A stretch of 46,912 nucleotides of DNA from Pirellula sp. GTDB lineage: Bacteria; Planctomycetota; Planctomycetia; Pirellulales; Pirellulaceae. The notes under the pieces were generated by a model. It was not told where the DNA came from. It saw nothing but the letters and a program-made list of their open reading frames with translations, and ran no database searches. Of the stretch, positions 15,957 through 25,495 are shown piece after piece; the first letter of the stretch is position 1; the number at the start of each line of letters is the position of its first letter. Position numbers and translations under genes: made by a program. Location: contig JAJTEK010000049.1 in NCBI GenBank assembly GCA_021299695.1, positions 1-46,912 of the forward strand, given 5' to 3'.

Positions 15957-16889
15957 ATGAGCACAACCACAGCCAATTCATCCAACGGAACCACTGCCGG
16001 CGGGATGTTGCATGTCGACGAGTCCTCGATGCGGACCAACAAAGTCGAGCAGGTTTCGAGCTTGCTCATCAGTGTTGCGGTCATGCTCGCCTTAGCCGTT
16101 GCGATGCTCTTTTTGCTGTTCTTGCTTTCGATGAACTGGAAGCGGCAGGAAAAAATGGAGTTGGAGGTCGAGCGAATTGCTGGACGGGGAGAGAACGCGG
16201 CGGGTTTTGAACGGGATTTCGATCCTCCCGCAGCCGATGAGGTCGAGCAACTGACCGAGCCTGCGTTGGAACAGACGATCCAAATGGTCAACGATGCGAT
16301 CGCAGCGATCGCATCGATGGATACGATCATGGCTTCGGATGCCATCACCGGGGACCGCAGTGGTCAAGGTGACAGTCGGCCACCGGGACCCGAGGGGGAA
16401 GGGGTCGACGGAGTGCACCGTGGGGAGCGTTGGGAGTTGAAGTTCACGGCTCGCGATCGCAAGGCCTATGCCAGCCAACTCGACACCTTTGGAATCGAGC
16501 TTGCCGCGATCGGGGGTGGGATTCCGACAATCGATTACGCCACGACCTTGGCAAAATCTCCCAAGGGGCGATCGGGAAATCGAGATCAGGAAAAGCGATT
16601 GTTCTTTAGCTATGTCACCAACAATGCGCTCATGCAGTACGACAAAGCCTTGTTGCAATCTGCGGGAGTGAATGTCAAGGATCGTTCGGTATTGAAGTTT
16701 ATCCCCAAGGAGCTCGAAGATACCTTGGCGATGGCCGAGAAGGCTTATTATCTTGAGAAGCGCAGCAAGGACTTTCGTGTTTCGGACATTGCCAAGACGA
16801 TTTTCGAGTGCAAGGGTACCAAGAGCGGCAAGTTTGAATGGTTGGTGATCGACCAGCGGTACCGAAATAAGAATCCATCGGTCAAGTAG
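15957..16889 (+). CDS. membrane-anchored protein paired with the toroid protein
   Basis: The product is 310 residues. A Ser/Thr-rich cytoplasmic start is followed by one strong membrane segment at about 34-60 (SLLISVAVMLALAVAMLFLLFLL) and a periplasmic part of about 250 residues. This has a short coiled coil (KRQEKMELEVERI), an acidic linker (GPEGEGVDGVHRGE) and a mixed alpha/beta C-terminal domain (RWELKFTARDRKAYASQLDTFGIEL, then SVLKFIPKELEDTLAMAEKAYY). I do not recognise a named family. It resembles planctomycete proteins that occur with TolQ/ExbD-like genes (from memory), but none of those is adjacent here. It may tether the secreted toroid protein to the membrane. Confidence 0.6.
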   Translation: MSTTTANSSNGTTAGGMLHVDESSMRTNKVEQVSSLLISVAVMLALAVAMLFLLFLLSMNWKRQEKMELEVERIAGRGENAAGFERDFDPPAADEVEQLTEPALEQTIQMVNDAIAAIASMDTIMASDAITGDRSGQGDSRPPGPEGEGVDGVHRGERWELKFTARDRKAYASQLDTFGIELAAIGGGIPTIDYATTLAKSPKGRSGNRDQEKRLFFSYVTNNALMQYDKALLQSAGVNVKDRSVLKFIPKELEDTLAMAEKAYYLEKRSKDFRVSDIAKTIFECKGTKSGKFEWLVIDQRYRNKNPSVK

Positions 16890-16948
16890 TCGATCGGATC
16901 TTGGTTTGAGTTGCTTTGGCTCTGAGCGCCGTTGGTGTAAGCGGTTTA

Positions 16949-16980
16949 ACCACGGAATACACGGAACACACGGAATGAAA
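16949..16980. repeat. ACACGGA short tandem repeat
   Basis: Three consecutive 9-base units, CCACGGAAT, ACACGGAAC and ACACGGAAT, lie in the 127-base gap between two convergent genes. The word is related to the CACGGAGAG core of the repeat at 2745-2872. Confidence 0.65.
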
Positions 16981-17016
16981 GCCGTCAAAACAGCCGGACT
17001 CTCTTGGCGAGATCCA

Positions 17017-18171
17017 CTACGGCTTATGTGTTTTGAGCCAGTCGGCTACTTTGCGAGCCGAGGAACTCAGGGCGAGTTGATCGAGTTCTTGGCTCGTGTA
17101 CCAAGCGAGTTGCTCTGGAGATGGTTCCAGGGCATTGTTTTTGTCTGGATTGGCGCGAGCGGATCGGTTGTTCGTCGGCGTCAGCTTGCCATCGATTTGG
17201 GCGAGGTAGCATCGCAAGAGGATTCGGTAGCGAGTTACGCTGTGTTTGACCGAGACGCATTCCTGGGCGATCGCAGGCCGCTTGGAATAGAGTTTGAGGA
17301 ATGCTTCAGCGGCGAAATCCAGAGCGAGTCCTTCGTTTGGGATATCGGTGCAATCGTAGCGAGGGAAGTCCCAGAGCCCGGCCCAGCGTTCGGTCTGGAG
17401 TCGTCGTCTTAGGAGCCAGCGGCCTTTCGAGTCATAGACGAGCAATCCGACTTCTTGGAGTTCCGTGATTTGTTTTTTGAGTTTGGGGGCAGGGATCGTA
17501 TCGGTCTCGGAGTGTCGGTAGGCGAGGCAGTGTTTTTGCAGGGGGCATTGGTCGCATGCTGGCGACTTGGGCTTGCACACCTGCGAGCCAATTTCCATGA
17601 GAGCTTGGTTGAGTTGGCCGGTTGCAAGAGGCCATGCGATTGCGATCGCCTCGGCGAAGTCCCAGAGTTGTTTTTGGGAGGAAGAAACGCTCAGGGGTGT
17701 TTTGCATCGGAGCAAACGGGCATAGAGTCGTTGCGTGTTGGCTTCGACGATTCCGCATCGTTGGTCGTAGGCGAACGATGCGACGGCGTTTGCTGTGTAG
17801 CGACCGATGCCGGGTAGTTGCGCGATCGCATCGCGATCGAGAGGAAATGGGCATTGGCCTGATTCGACGACGCTGCGGGCCGCCGCGTGGAGTTGCCTAG
17901 CTCGGCGGTAGTAGCCCAGTCCGGCCCAAAGCTGGTAGACCTCATCGAGGTTTGCTGCTGCGAGGGATTGAACATCGGGGAATCGGATCAGGAAGCGTTC
18001 GTAGTAGGGGATGACGGTGGCGACTTGGGTTTGCTGGAGCATGCATTCGCTGATCCAGATTCGGTAGGGATCGCGAGTATTTCTCCAAGGCAGATCGCGT
18101 CGGTATTTTGCGAACCAAGCCACGGCGTCTTTGGCGATTGCCTGTAGCTGAGTTGGTTGAGATTTCCGCAT
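17017..18171 (-). CDS. mutY: A/G-specific adenine glycosylase, variant active site
   Basis: A 384-residue base-excision repair enzyme that removes adenine opposite 8-oxoguanine. The N-terminal HhH domain is clear: LPWRNTRDPYRIWISECMLQQTQVATVIPYYERF with Glu42, and LPGIGRYTANAVASFAY. The iron-sulfur cluster cysteines are Cys199, Cys206, Cys209 and Cys215. A NUDIX-like C-terminal domain follows (LLVYDSKGRWLLRRRLQTERWAGLWDFPRY). The position of the catalytic Asp in E. coli MutY (LDGNV) reads VEANT here, with Glu143. The 8-oxoG-reading loop (Phe-Ser-His in E. coli) reads Val-Thr-Arg (KHSVTRYRI). The length and the rest are normal, so a functional variant subfamily is more likely than decay. Confidence 0.88.
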   Translation of the reverse strand: MRKSQPTQLQAIAKDAVAWFAKYRRDLPWRNTRDPYRIWISECMLQQTQVATVIPYYERFLIRFPDVQSLAAANLDEVYQLWAGLGYYRRARQLHAAARSVVESGQCPFPLDRDAIAQLPGIGRYTANAVASFAYDQRCGIVEANTQRLYARLLRCKTPLSVSSSQKQLWDFAEAIAIAWPLATGQLNQALMEIGSQVCKPKSPACDQCPLQKHCLAYRHSETDTIPAPKLKKQITELQEVGLLVYDSKGRWLLRRRLQTERWAGLWDFPRYDCTDIPNEGLALDFAAEAFLKLYSKRPAIAQECVSVKHSVTRYRILLRCYLAQIDGKLTPTNNRSARANPDKNNALEPSPEQLAWYTSQELDQLALSSSARKVADWLKTHKP

Positions 18172-18228
18172 GAGACTTCAGGTCAACGATCCGCGAGCAG
18201 TGCTGGAATGAAGAGAGTTCCAGTTGGC

Positions 18229-19491
18229 TTAGGGGTTCATGTTGGAGGGACGTTTGCCGAGTGTCACATCGACTTGGCGGGTTTCGTAGCCGTCGATTGG
18301 CTGGCGGAGGTTACGTCCGGGAAATCGGTTTCTGTTTTCGGGGTCGGGGTCGATCGGTCGCATGGACATGATGGGGCGATCGTACTCGACGAGTACGGAT
18401 TCACCGGCAGCGGATTTGGCGAGTTGCTTGCGCAGGTCGTCGAAGTTTTGGATAGGAACGCCGTTGATTTTCTTGAGCTTGTCGTACATACGGATACCTG
18501 CTTTGCTGGCTGGCCCCTCGGGGATGGACTCTTGGATGACCAGGGAGCTCGGTTCGCAGGTGATCCCGAGGAATCCGCCACGGCCTACGAAGACGTTTGC
18601 GGTTTCTATTTTTTCGACCAAGGTTTCGGCTCCGGTTGCGGAGACTTCGGTTCCGAAGAGTTGGAGATCGCCGAAGATGGGGACTTGTTCGAGGATCTCG
18701 ATGGCTTGGTCGTCGACTGGGGAGTAGAGGATTTCGATCAGATCCATATCGGGAGCGGCGATCAGGGGTCGGAGATCTTGGCTCTGGAGATTCGTTTCGA
18801 TGATTTGGAGGCTGCGCAGTTGTGGCATTTTCATGACATACTCGAGCATTGGTCGCGAGACCCGGGGTCCTTCGAGTTTGACGAACTCGACGTCGAAGAG
18901 CCATGGGAGCATGGCCAGGTCGTCATCGGTACCGACGAAGCGTTCATCGATGACTAGGGCGTTTTTGACATCTTTGAGTTGGGTCAGGACCGAGAGGTGT
19001 CGATCGGCCACGAGGATACCGACTCGTTCGAGGCGATCGAGGGCTTGTTCCTGCATTTGGACCGAAACGCTTTCGAGGATTTTTTGGGCGAGGATCGCCT
19101 TTTGGGTCGTCCGCTCGGCGGCGATACGGTGGAGGCTTTCGAAGGCTGCTTTGCCTTGTTGGCTCAAGGCATCTTGGGAGACGAATCCTAGGAATTGCAG
19201 GAGTGCGTTGGAGGCATTGGATTCTGGAGACTCTGCGAGTTCGATCAGTTTTGGGAGGATTGACGAGAGTTTTCGGCTGAGTTGTTGTTGGGCTATTTCG
19301 CGGACGGCGAAGCGATCGTCATCGAGTTGCTCGACCCAGTTTTGGATTTCTTGAGCAGAAGGGGTTGGGTCGGATTGAGCGTAGGCGTGCAAGGGGCACA
19401 GCAGAGCCAGAGCAAGGAGCATGGTCGCTGCGCAGGTGTGCGCATCGGGGATCGACCAGCCGAATCGGCCAGCGGTCTGAGCAATGTGCAT
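18229..19491 (-). CDS. secreted PDZ-domain protein
   Basis: The product is 420 residues. A signal peptide ends at about residue 38 (TMLLALALLCPLHAYAQ). Residues 45-165 are helical and may be HEAT-like (NWVEQLDDDRFAVREIAQQQL). Residues 190-300 show irregular leucine-rich-repeat-like strands (MLEYVMKMPQLRSLQIIETNLQSQDLRPL, then MDLIEILYSPVDDQAIEIL). A PDZ domain lies at about 305-370 (GFLGITCEPSSLVIQ, ASKAGIRMYDKLKKINGVPIQ, ESVLVEYDRP). There is no protease domain, so it is probably an adaptor or scaffold. The ATG at 19491 was chosen over a GTG four codons upstream. mutY follows 57 bases downstream on the same strand. Confidence 0.7.
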   Translation of the reverse strand: MHIAQTAGRFGWSIPDAHTCAATMLLALALLCPLHAYAQSDPTPSAQEIQNWVEQLDDDRFAVREIAQQQLSRKLSSILPKLIELAESPESNASNALLQFLGFVSQDALSQQGKAAFESLHRIAAERTTQKAILAQKILESVSVQMQEQALDRLERVGILVADRHLSVLTQLKDVKNALVIDERFVGTDDDLAMLPWLFDVEFVKLEGPRVSRPMLEYVMKMPQLRSLQIIETNLQSQDLRPLIAAPDMDLIEILYSPVDDQAIEILEQVPIFGDLQLFGTEVSATGAETLVEKIETANVFVGRGGFLGITCEPSSLVIQESIPEGPASKAGIRMYDKLKKINGVPIQNFDDLRKQLAKSAAGESVLVEYDRPIMSMRPIDPDPENRNRFPGRNLRQPIDGYETRQVDVTLGKRPSNMNP

Positions 19492-19869
19492 AGGGATCGC
19501 CACGTTATTTCAATGGATTTCGGCTCGGAAACGCCGTCCTGGAACGTTTCGCAGGAGTGGAGGTGTTTCGCGGGAGTGGGTCGATTCGCAGGAGTAGATT
19601 GATTCCGGCGGTCTGCGTCATTCTACCTTTGAAGGAACGCATTTCCTAGCCGAAGGGCTATCAAAGCAGAGCAGTCCAAGCTGCCCGGTGAGTCCCCAAA
19701 AAAGTTCGAGCGGAGCCAAGAAGCCAGCGGTTCGAATCTCCGCGTTGCGTGAAAACTTCATCTGACTTAGGTTGCAATGCTCGCAGGGGTACGGGATGAT
19801 GGGGCGTTGGTTTGGGAACGCCACGATCGACGAGCGGTACATGGGCCAAGACGGGTATAGGGGTTGATA
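19492..19869. other. 378-base intergenic region between divergent genes
   Basis: This region lies upstream of both the PDZ gene (minus) and the PHP gene (plus). Near the PDZ start the word TTCGCAGGAGT or a close variant occurs three times between 19547 and 19596. A T-arm-like word, GGTTCGAATC, occurs at about 19731, but no tRNA cloverleaf can be built around it. No gene was found. Confidence 0.45.
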
Positions 19870-21150
19870 ATGAGACGAATTTGCTGCGTGTTTTTTTTCT
19901 TCGCTAGTTTTTTAGTTGGGAGGAATGGTCCCGAGGCGTTGGGGTATTTTCCGCAGGAGCAAACGGGAGGGGTTGAAGGTCAAGGGGCGATCGATCCGGA
20001 CCCTCAGGCTCGGTGGTGGAAGGGGAATTTGCATACGCATTCGCTCTGGAGTGACGGGAATGATTTTCCGGAGGTCATTTCGGATTGGTATCGGCAGAGG
20101 GGATATCATTTTTTGGCGATTTCGGACCACAACGTCTTGCAGGAGGGGCAGAAGTGGATGGCCGTATCGAGGGTCCAGCAGCGGAGTCACGGCCAGGGGA
20201 TGGAACGGTATTTGGAGCTATTTGGAAAGTCCTGGGTCGAGACTCGGGGCGAGCCTGGAACGGAGAAGTATGAGGTTCGGCTCAAGCCTTTGGACGAATA
20301 CCGATATCGATTGGAGCGCAATGATCATTTCATTTTGATTCCGGCCGAGGAGATCACCGACAGTGCCGAGGGTCATCCGGTGCATATGAATGCAACGAAT
20401 CTCGACGAGGTGATCAAGCCCCTTGGGGGCAAGACGGTCCGCGAAGCGATGGAGAACAATCTTCGAGCGGTGCTTGAGGTCGAGAAGGCGAAAGGTCGCG
20501 AGATACTACCCCATTTGAACCATCCAAATTTTCAGTATGGGATCACCTTTGAAGATCTTGCGGCGGTGATGTCCGAGCGTTTTTTTGAGGTCTACAACGG
20601 GCATCCAGGGGTCAATCATTTGGGAGACGCGAAGAATCCTGGAGTCGAGCGGATGTGGGATTTAGCGAATCATTTGCGAGTCAACAAGCTTGGCGGGACG
20701 GTGCTCTATGGAGTTGGGACCGACGACAGCCATGAGTATTTTGGCAAGTCGGGGAGTCGCCCTGGACGGGGTTGGGTCATGGTCCGTTCGAAGTTTTTGA
20801 CGCCTGAGCATTTGATCCGCGCGATGAAGGCTGGGGATTTTTATGCTTCGAGTGGAGCGACGCTCAAGGATGTGCGTTGGGAGGCTGAAAGCGGAACGCT
20901 TTCGGTCCAGATCGATGCCCAGGAAGGGGTGACCTATTGGACCGAATACTTGGTCACAGATGTCGATGGAGAGCCCGAGGACATAGGCCGAGTGGGTTTA
21001 GCAACGCAGGAGCTGAGCAGTTCCTATTCGTTGAAGAAGGGGGAAACCATCGTCAGGGCTGTCGTCACCTCGAGCCTTGAGCCGGCCGATCCGGTATGGA
21101 AAGAGCAGAAGCAGCAGGCATGGACGCAGCCATTTACGGCCGGCCGATGA
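19870..21150 (+). CDS. secreted PHP-domain phosphoesterase-like protein
   Basis: The product is 426 residues with an N-terminal signal peptide (RRICCVFFFFASFLVG). The PHP domain begins WKGNLHTHSLWSDGNDFPEVISDWYRQRGYHFLAISDHN, with the HTH and DH metal ligands of the PolIIIA/HisJ superfamily. More ligands follow in IPAEEITDSAEGHPVHMNA, LPHLNHPNF and VGTDDSHEY, so the metal site looks complete. A C-terminal beta domain (about 340-420) ends in a basic tail. The substrate is unknown; periplasmic PHP proteins are presumed phosphoesterases. The ATG at 19870 has AGGGG seven bases upstream. The gene converges on rpoD with 16 bases between stops. Confidence 0.82.
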   Translation: MRRICCVFFFFASFLVGRNGPEALGYFPQEQTGGVEGQGAIDPDPQARWWKGNLHTHSLWSDGNDFPEVISDWYRQRGYHFLAISDHNVLQEGQKWMAVSRVQQRSHGQGMERYLELFGKSWVETRGEPGTEKYEVRLKPLDEYRYRLERNDHFILIPAEEITDSAEGHPVHMNATNLDEVIKPLGGKTVREAMENNLRAVLEVEKAKGREILPHLNHPNFQYGITFEDLAAVMSERFFEVYNGHPGVNHLGDAKNPGVERMWDLANHLRVNKLGGTVLYGVGTDDSHEYFGKSGSRPGRGWVMVRSKFLTPEHLIRAMKAGDFYASSGATLKDVRWEAESGTLSVQIDAQEGVTYWTEYLVTDVDGEPEDIGRVGLATQELSSSYSLKKGETIVRAVVTSSLEPADPVWKEQKQQAWTQPFTAGR

Positions 21151-21166
21151 GCGATAAGCCAAAGGC

Positions 21167-22834
<1,668 letters not shown>

Positions 22835-23232
22835 AAGAAAGACTACTAGGGCGGTCACATAGTTGCGGATCGGTGATGGCCACAGGTTGCCAAAAGGGTG
22901 GGTGGGCTTTTGGAGGGGTTGGCGGCACAGAGGGACAAGAGCGACCGGCGTGCCATCAGGGGCATTGTTCGCACGATGGGGGTCAGATTCAACGGTTTTC
23001 GCAGAGAAAACGGGGTAAAAACCTTTGCTAGAGGGTGCGGTAGAGTCGGTCTGCGGGAGGTAAGCTCTGGGGGATGGTGGAAAAATTCCACATCGGTTGA
23101 TTTTTTGCAACGCGCAAAGGTTGCCTTTGGGCAACGAGTCGAGTCGATTCCCATTGACCCCCTAGGGTGCATTCTCGATACTTCGGCGATCGTATGGAAT
23201 TTGGTTTCGCGACAGCATTTGGACAATGGCCG
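22835..23232. promoter_or_regulatory. 398-base divergent region between rpoD and proA
   Basis: It must carry promoters for both genes. On the plus strand TTGACC (23154-23159), a 17-base spacer and GATACT (23177-23182) form a plausible sigma-70 promoter for proA, with a start near 23189 and a leader of about 44 bases before the ATG at 23233. No equally good pair was seen for rpoD. No gene was found here. Confidence 0.4.
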
Positions 23233-24498
23233 ATGGACGATCAACTGCCCGAAGAGTGCTTGGAATTGGCTCTGCGAGCCCAGAGAGCTGCTCTGGAGCT
23301 TCAGGGGATATCGACGGCCGTCAAGAACCGATGGCTGCTACATGCGGCCGAGGGTCTTGAGAGGGACCAGGAGGGGATTCTTCGGGCCAATGCCAAGGAC
23401 CTCGAGCAGGCCCCAGCTTATGGGCTAACGGGACCGTCGGTCGACCGTCTTCGGCTCGATGCTAAGCGTTTGGGTGGGATCGCACAGGGATTGCGGGAGG
23501 TGGCCGCGTTGCCCGATCCGGTCGGAGAGTGTCTTGGTGGATCGGTCCGTCCGAATGGGTTGATGATTCAGAAGGTGCGAGTCCCGATCGGGGTGATTTT
23601 TTTCATTTATGAATCCCGACCGAATGTGACGGCAGATGCGGCGGCCATTGCGATCAAGAGTGGCAATGCGATCCTGCTGCGAGGGGGTAAGGAGGCCCAC
23701 ATGACGTCGCGTGCGATTGTCGAAGTGTTGCGAGAATCTGCATCCTGGGCGGGATTGCCTAGCGATGCATTGCAGATGGTACCGATGCTCGATCGCCGAG
23801 CGGTCGGGGAGTTGTTGAAGCTATCCAAGCAGATCGATTTGGTGATACCTCGGGGTGGAGAATCGCTGGTGCGACGGGTCTGTGCCGAGGCGAGCATGCC
23901 GGTACTTAAGCATTTCGATGGAAATTGCCATGTGTATGTCGATAGCCATGCGGATTTGGAGCAAGCCGCTCAGGTGGTGGTCAATTCCAAGACCCAGCGG
24001 ATGGGGGTGTGCAATGCAGCCGAATCGTTGTTGGTCCATCAGGCGGTTGCTCGCGTTTTTCTACCAAAGCTTGCAGAGGATCTTTCTCCTTTCGGGATTG
24101 AGCTTCGGGGTGACGGTTTGGCGATGGAGATCCTGCCGGGGATTGCGGCTGCCAGTGAGGATGACTGGGGGCAGGAGTATCTCGGTCCGATCATGAGCAT
24201 CAAGATTGTCTCGGACCTCGACGAGGCGATCGCGCACATCAATCGTTACGGTTCGAAGCACACCGATGCGATCATGACCAAGGATATCCAGACGGCTCGT
24301 CGCTTTACCAACCGGGTCGATTCGGCGGTGGTGATCGTCAACGCTTCGACGCGATTCAACGATGGTGGGCAATTCGGTTTCGGTGCTGAGATCGGTATCA
24401 GCACGGACAAACTCCATGCCAGGGGTCCTTGTGGCCTGACCGAGTTGACGACTTACAAGTACGTCGTGTACGGGAATGGGCAGTTGCGGGAAGGCTGA
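23233..24498 (+). CDS. proA: glutamate-5-semialdehyde dehydrogenase (gamma-glutamyl phosphate reductase)
   Basis: A 421-residue enzyme that reduces gamma-glutamyl phosphate with NADPH in proline synthesis. Family text is strong: ALRAQRAALELQGIST, VRVPIGVIFFIYESRPNVTADAAA, IKSGNAILLRGGKEA, then IDLVIPRGGESLVRRV. The catalytic cysteine lies in MGVCNAAESLL, followed by DDWGQEYLGPIMSIKIV and FGFGAEIGISTDKLHARGP. The length fits the family (about 417-425). The ATG at 23233 matches the family N-terminus and lies 44 bases after a predicted transcription start; ATG 23194 would leave almost no leader. proB is not in the window. The FliM-like gene begins 37 bases downstream. Confidence 0.95.
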   Translation: MDDQLPEECLELALRAQRAALELQGISTAVKNRWLLHAAEGLERDQEGILRANAKDLEQAPAYGLTGPSVDRLRLDAKRLGGIAQGLREVAALPDPVGECLGGSVRPNGLMIQKVRVPIGVIFFIYESRPNVTADAAAIAIKSGNAILLRGGKEAHMTSRAIVEVLRESASWAGLPSDALQMVPMLDRRAVGELLKLSKQIDLVIPRGGESLVRRVCAEASMPVLKHFDGNCHVYVDSHADLEQAAQVVVNSKTQRMGVCNAAESLLVHQAVARVFLPKLAEDLSPFGIELRGDGLAMEILPGIAAASEDDWGQEYLGPIMSIKIVSDLDEAIAHINRYGSKHTDAIMTKDIQTARRFTNRVDSAVVIVNASTRFNDGGQFGFGAEIGISTDKLHARGPCGLTELTTYKYVVYGNGQLREG

Positions 24499-24535
24499 TT
24501 GGCAGCGAGAACACAAATCAGACAAGGAAGTTGTC

Positions 24536-25469
24536 ATGTCATCAAAGAATCTCGAACGTTGGTTTCCACGATTGCAAGGACCGATCGAATCGATCTTCGA
24601 GCAATGGGTACCCATGGCCTCGCAGAGGGTCTCTGAGCGTCTAGGGCGTCGGGTGGAGTTTAGCCTCCAGGGGACATCGATCGAGGGATGCTGGTCGTTT
24701 GGGACCGGGCAACGCCTCGGATTCCGAGTCACCAACCGAGTCTCCAACCCACTGCGAGTGCCAGCTTGAGTTCGATGGCATCGAGGATCCTTGGTCGATG
24801 CGGCTCGAGATGGCGAGTGTGTATCGGATGATCGATGGATTATTGGGTTCAACGTCGAGCGAGCCTGATGGGGGGGGTGTGCCGATGAGGGACATCGATT
24901 GGCGCATCGCGAAGCTGGCCTTGGAGGAACTCGTGGAGCCTTGTGTGGGGCTTTGGTTGGGTGGTGTTTCGGGCGATTCGGATCGAGGTTTGCCTACGGT
25001 ACGAACGAGGCTTCTTGAGCAGTCCGAGCCACTCGGGCGTCGACCGGCTCGGGTGCGGATCGAGTTTCAGATTCGCATATCGGGGTGTGTTACCGAGGGT
25101 ACCAAGAGCGTCGCGCCGATCGATAGCCAGCATGCAAGTGACCGTCCGGTCGACCGTGTGGGCGGGCATGTAGGGCACGGTGCTTGGTTGCTTCCTGAGT
25201 CTTTGTTGGTCGATCAGCTTGGAAGGCTATTGTTTGGGGGGGCGACGGTGGCAGACTTGTCAGTGGTCTTAGCGACCTCTCGCATCGCCTCTTCGGAGTT
25301 ATCGGAGCTCGAGGTCGGCGACATTGTATCGACCGAGCAGCTCGCGACTGGGCGGGTGGAGGTTCAGAGTTTGGGTGGTTTGTTGTACCGAGCCGAGGCT
25401 GGGGTTTTTCGGGGTCAGCGGGCGATCCGTTTGGTAGGCGTGCAACCCGAGCGATCGCAGGTTGCTTAA
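24536..25469 (+). pseudogene. FliM/FliN-family flagellar switch protein, frameshifted
   Basis: Two reading frames together give one protein of about 310 residues. The first frame starts at 24536 after AAGGAAG and reads SKNLERWFPRLQGPIESIFE, through FSLQGTSIEGCWSFGTGQR, to a stop at 24769. The other frame, shifted by +1, carries PTHCECQLEFDGIEDPW, SMRLEMASVYRMIDGLLG, a FliM-like middle and a C-terminal SpoA-type domain (LEVGDIVSTEQLATGRVEVQ, GVFRGQRAIRL) to 25469. The switch must lie between about 24690 and 24765. A direct 12-bp near-duplication (CCGAGTCACCAA / CCGAGTCTCCAA) sits exactly there. The N-terminal CheY-binding peptide of classical FliM is absent, so a switch-like or secretion-type paralogue is possible. 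A sequencing error cannot be excluded, although no long homopolymer is present. Confidence 0.68.
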
Positions 25470-25495
25470 GGCCCCTGGCCTAGGCCTATAGAGGC

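Noticed and set aside
18203-18223. Hairpin CTGGAA...TTCCAG between the PDZ gene and mutY as a terminator
   Set aside because: The stem has only six pairs and no T run follows on either strand.
18157-18957. Plus-strand open frame opposite the PDZ gene
   Set aside because: It is an antisense shadow of the PDZ gene with low-complexity Asp/Glu/Gly text and no ribosome-binding site.
19690-19770. Possible tRNA or tmRNA remnant around GGTTCGAATC
   Set aside because: Only the T-loop-like word fits; the stems next to it do not pair and no acceptor or anticodon arm can be built.
25469-25495. AGGCC-CCT-GGCCT hairpin between the FliM-like gene and the helicase as a terminator
   Set aside because: The stem is five pairs and no T run follows, so support is too weak to list.
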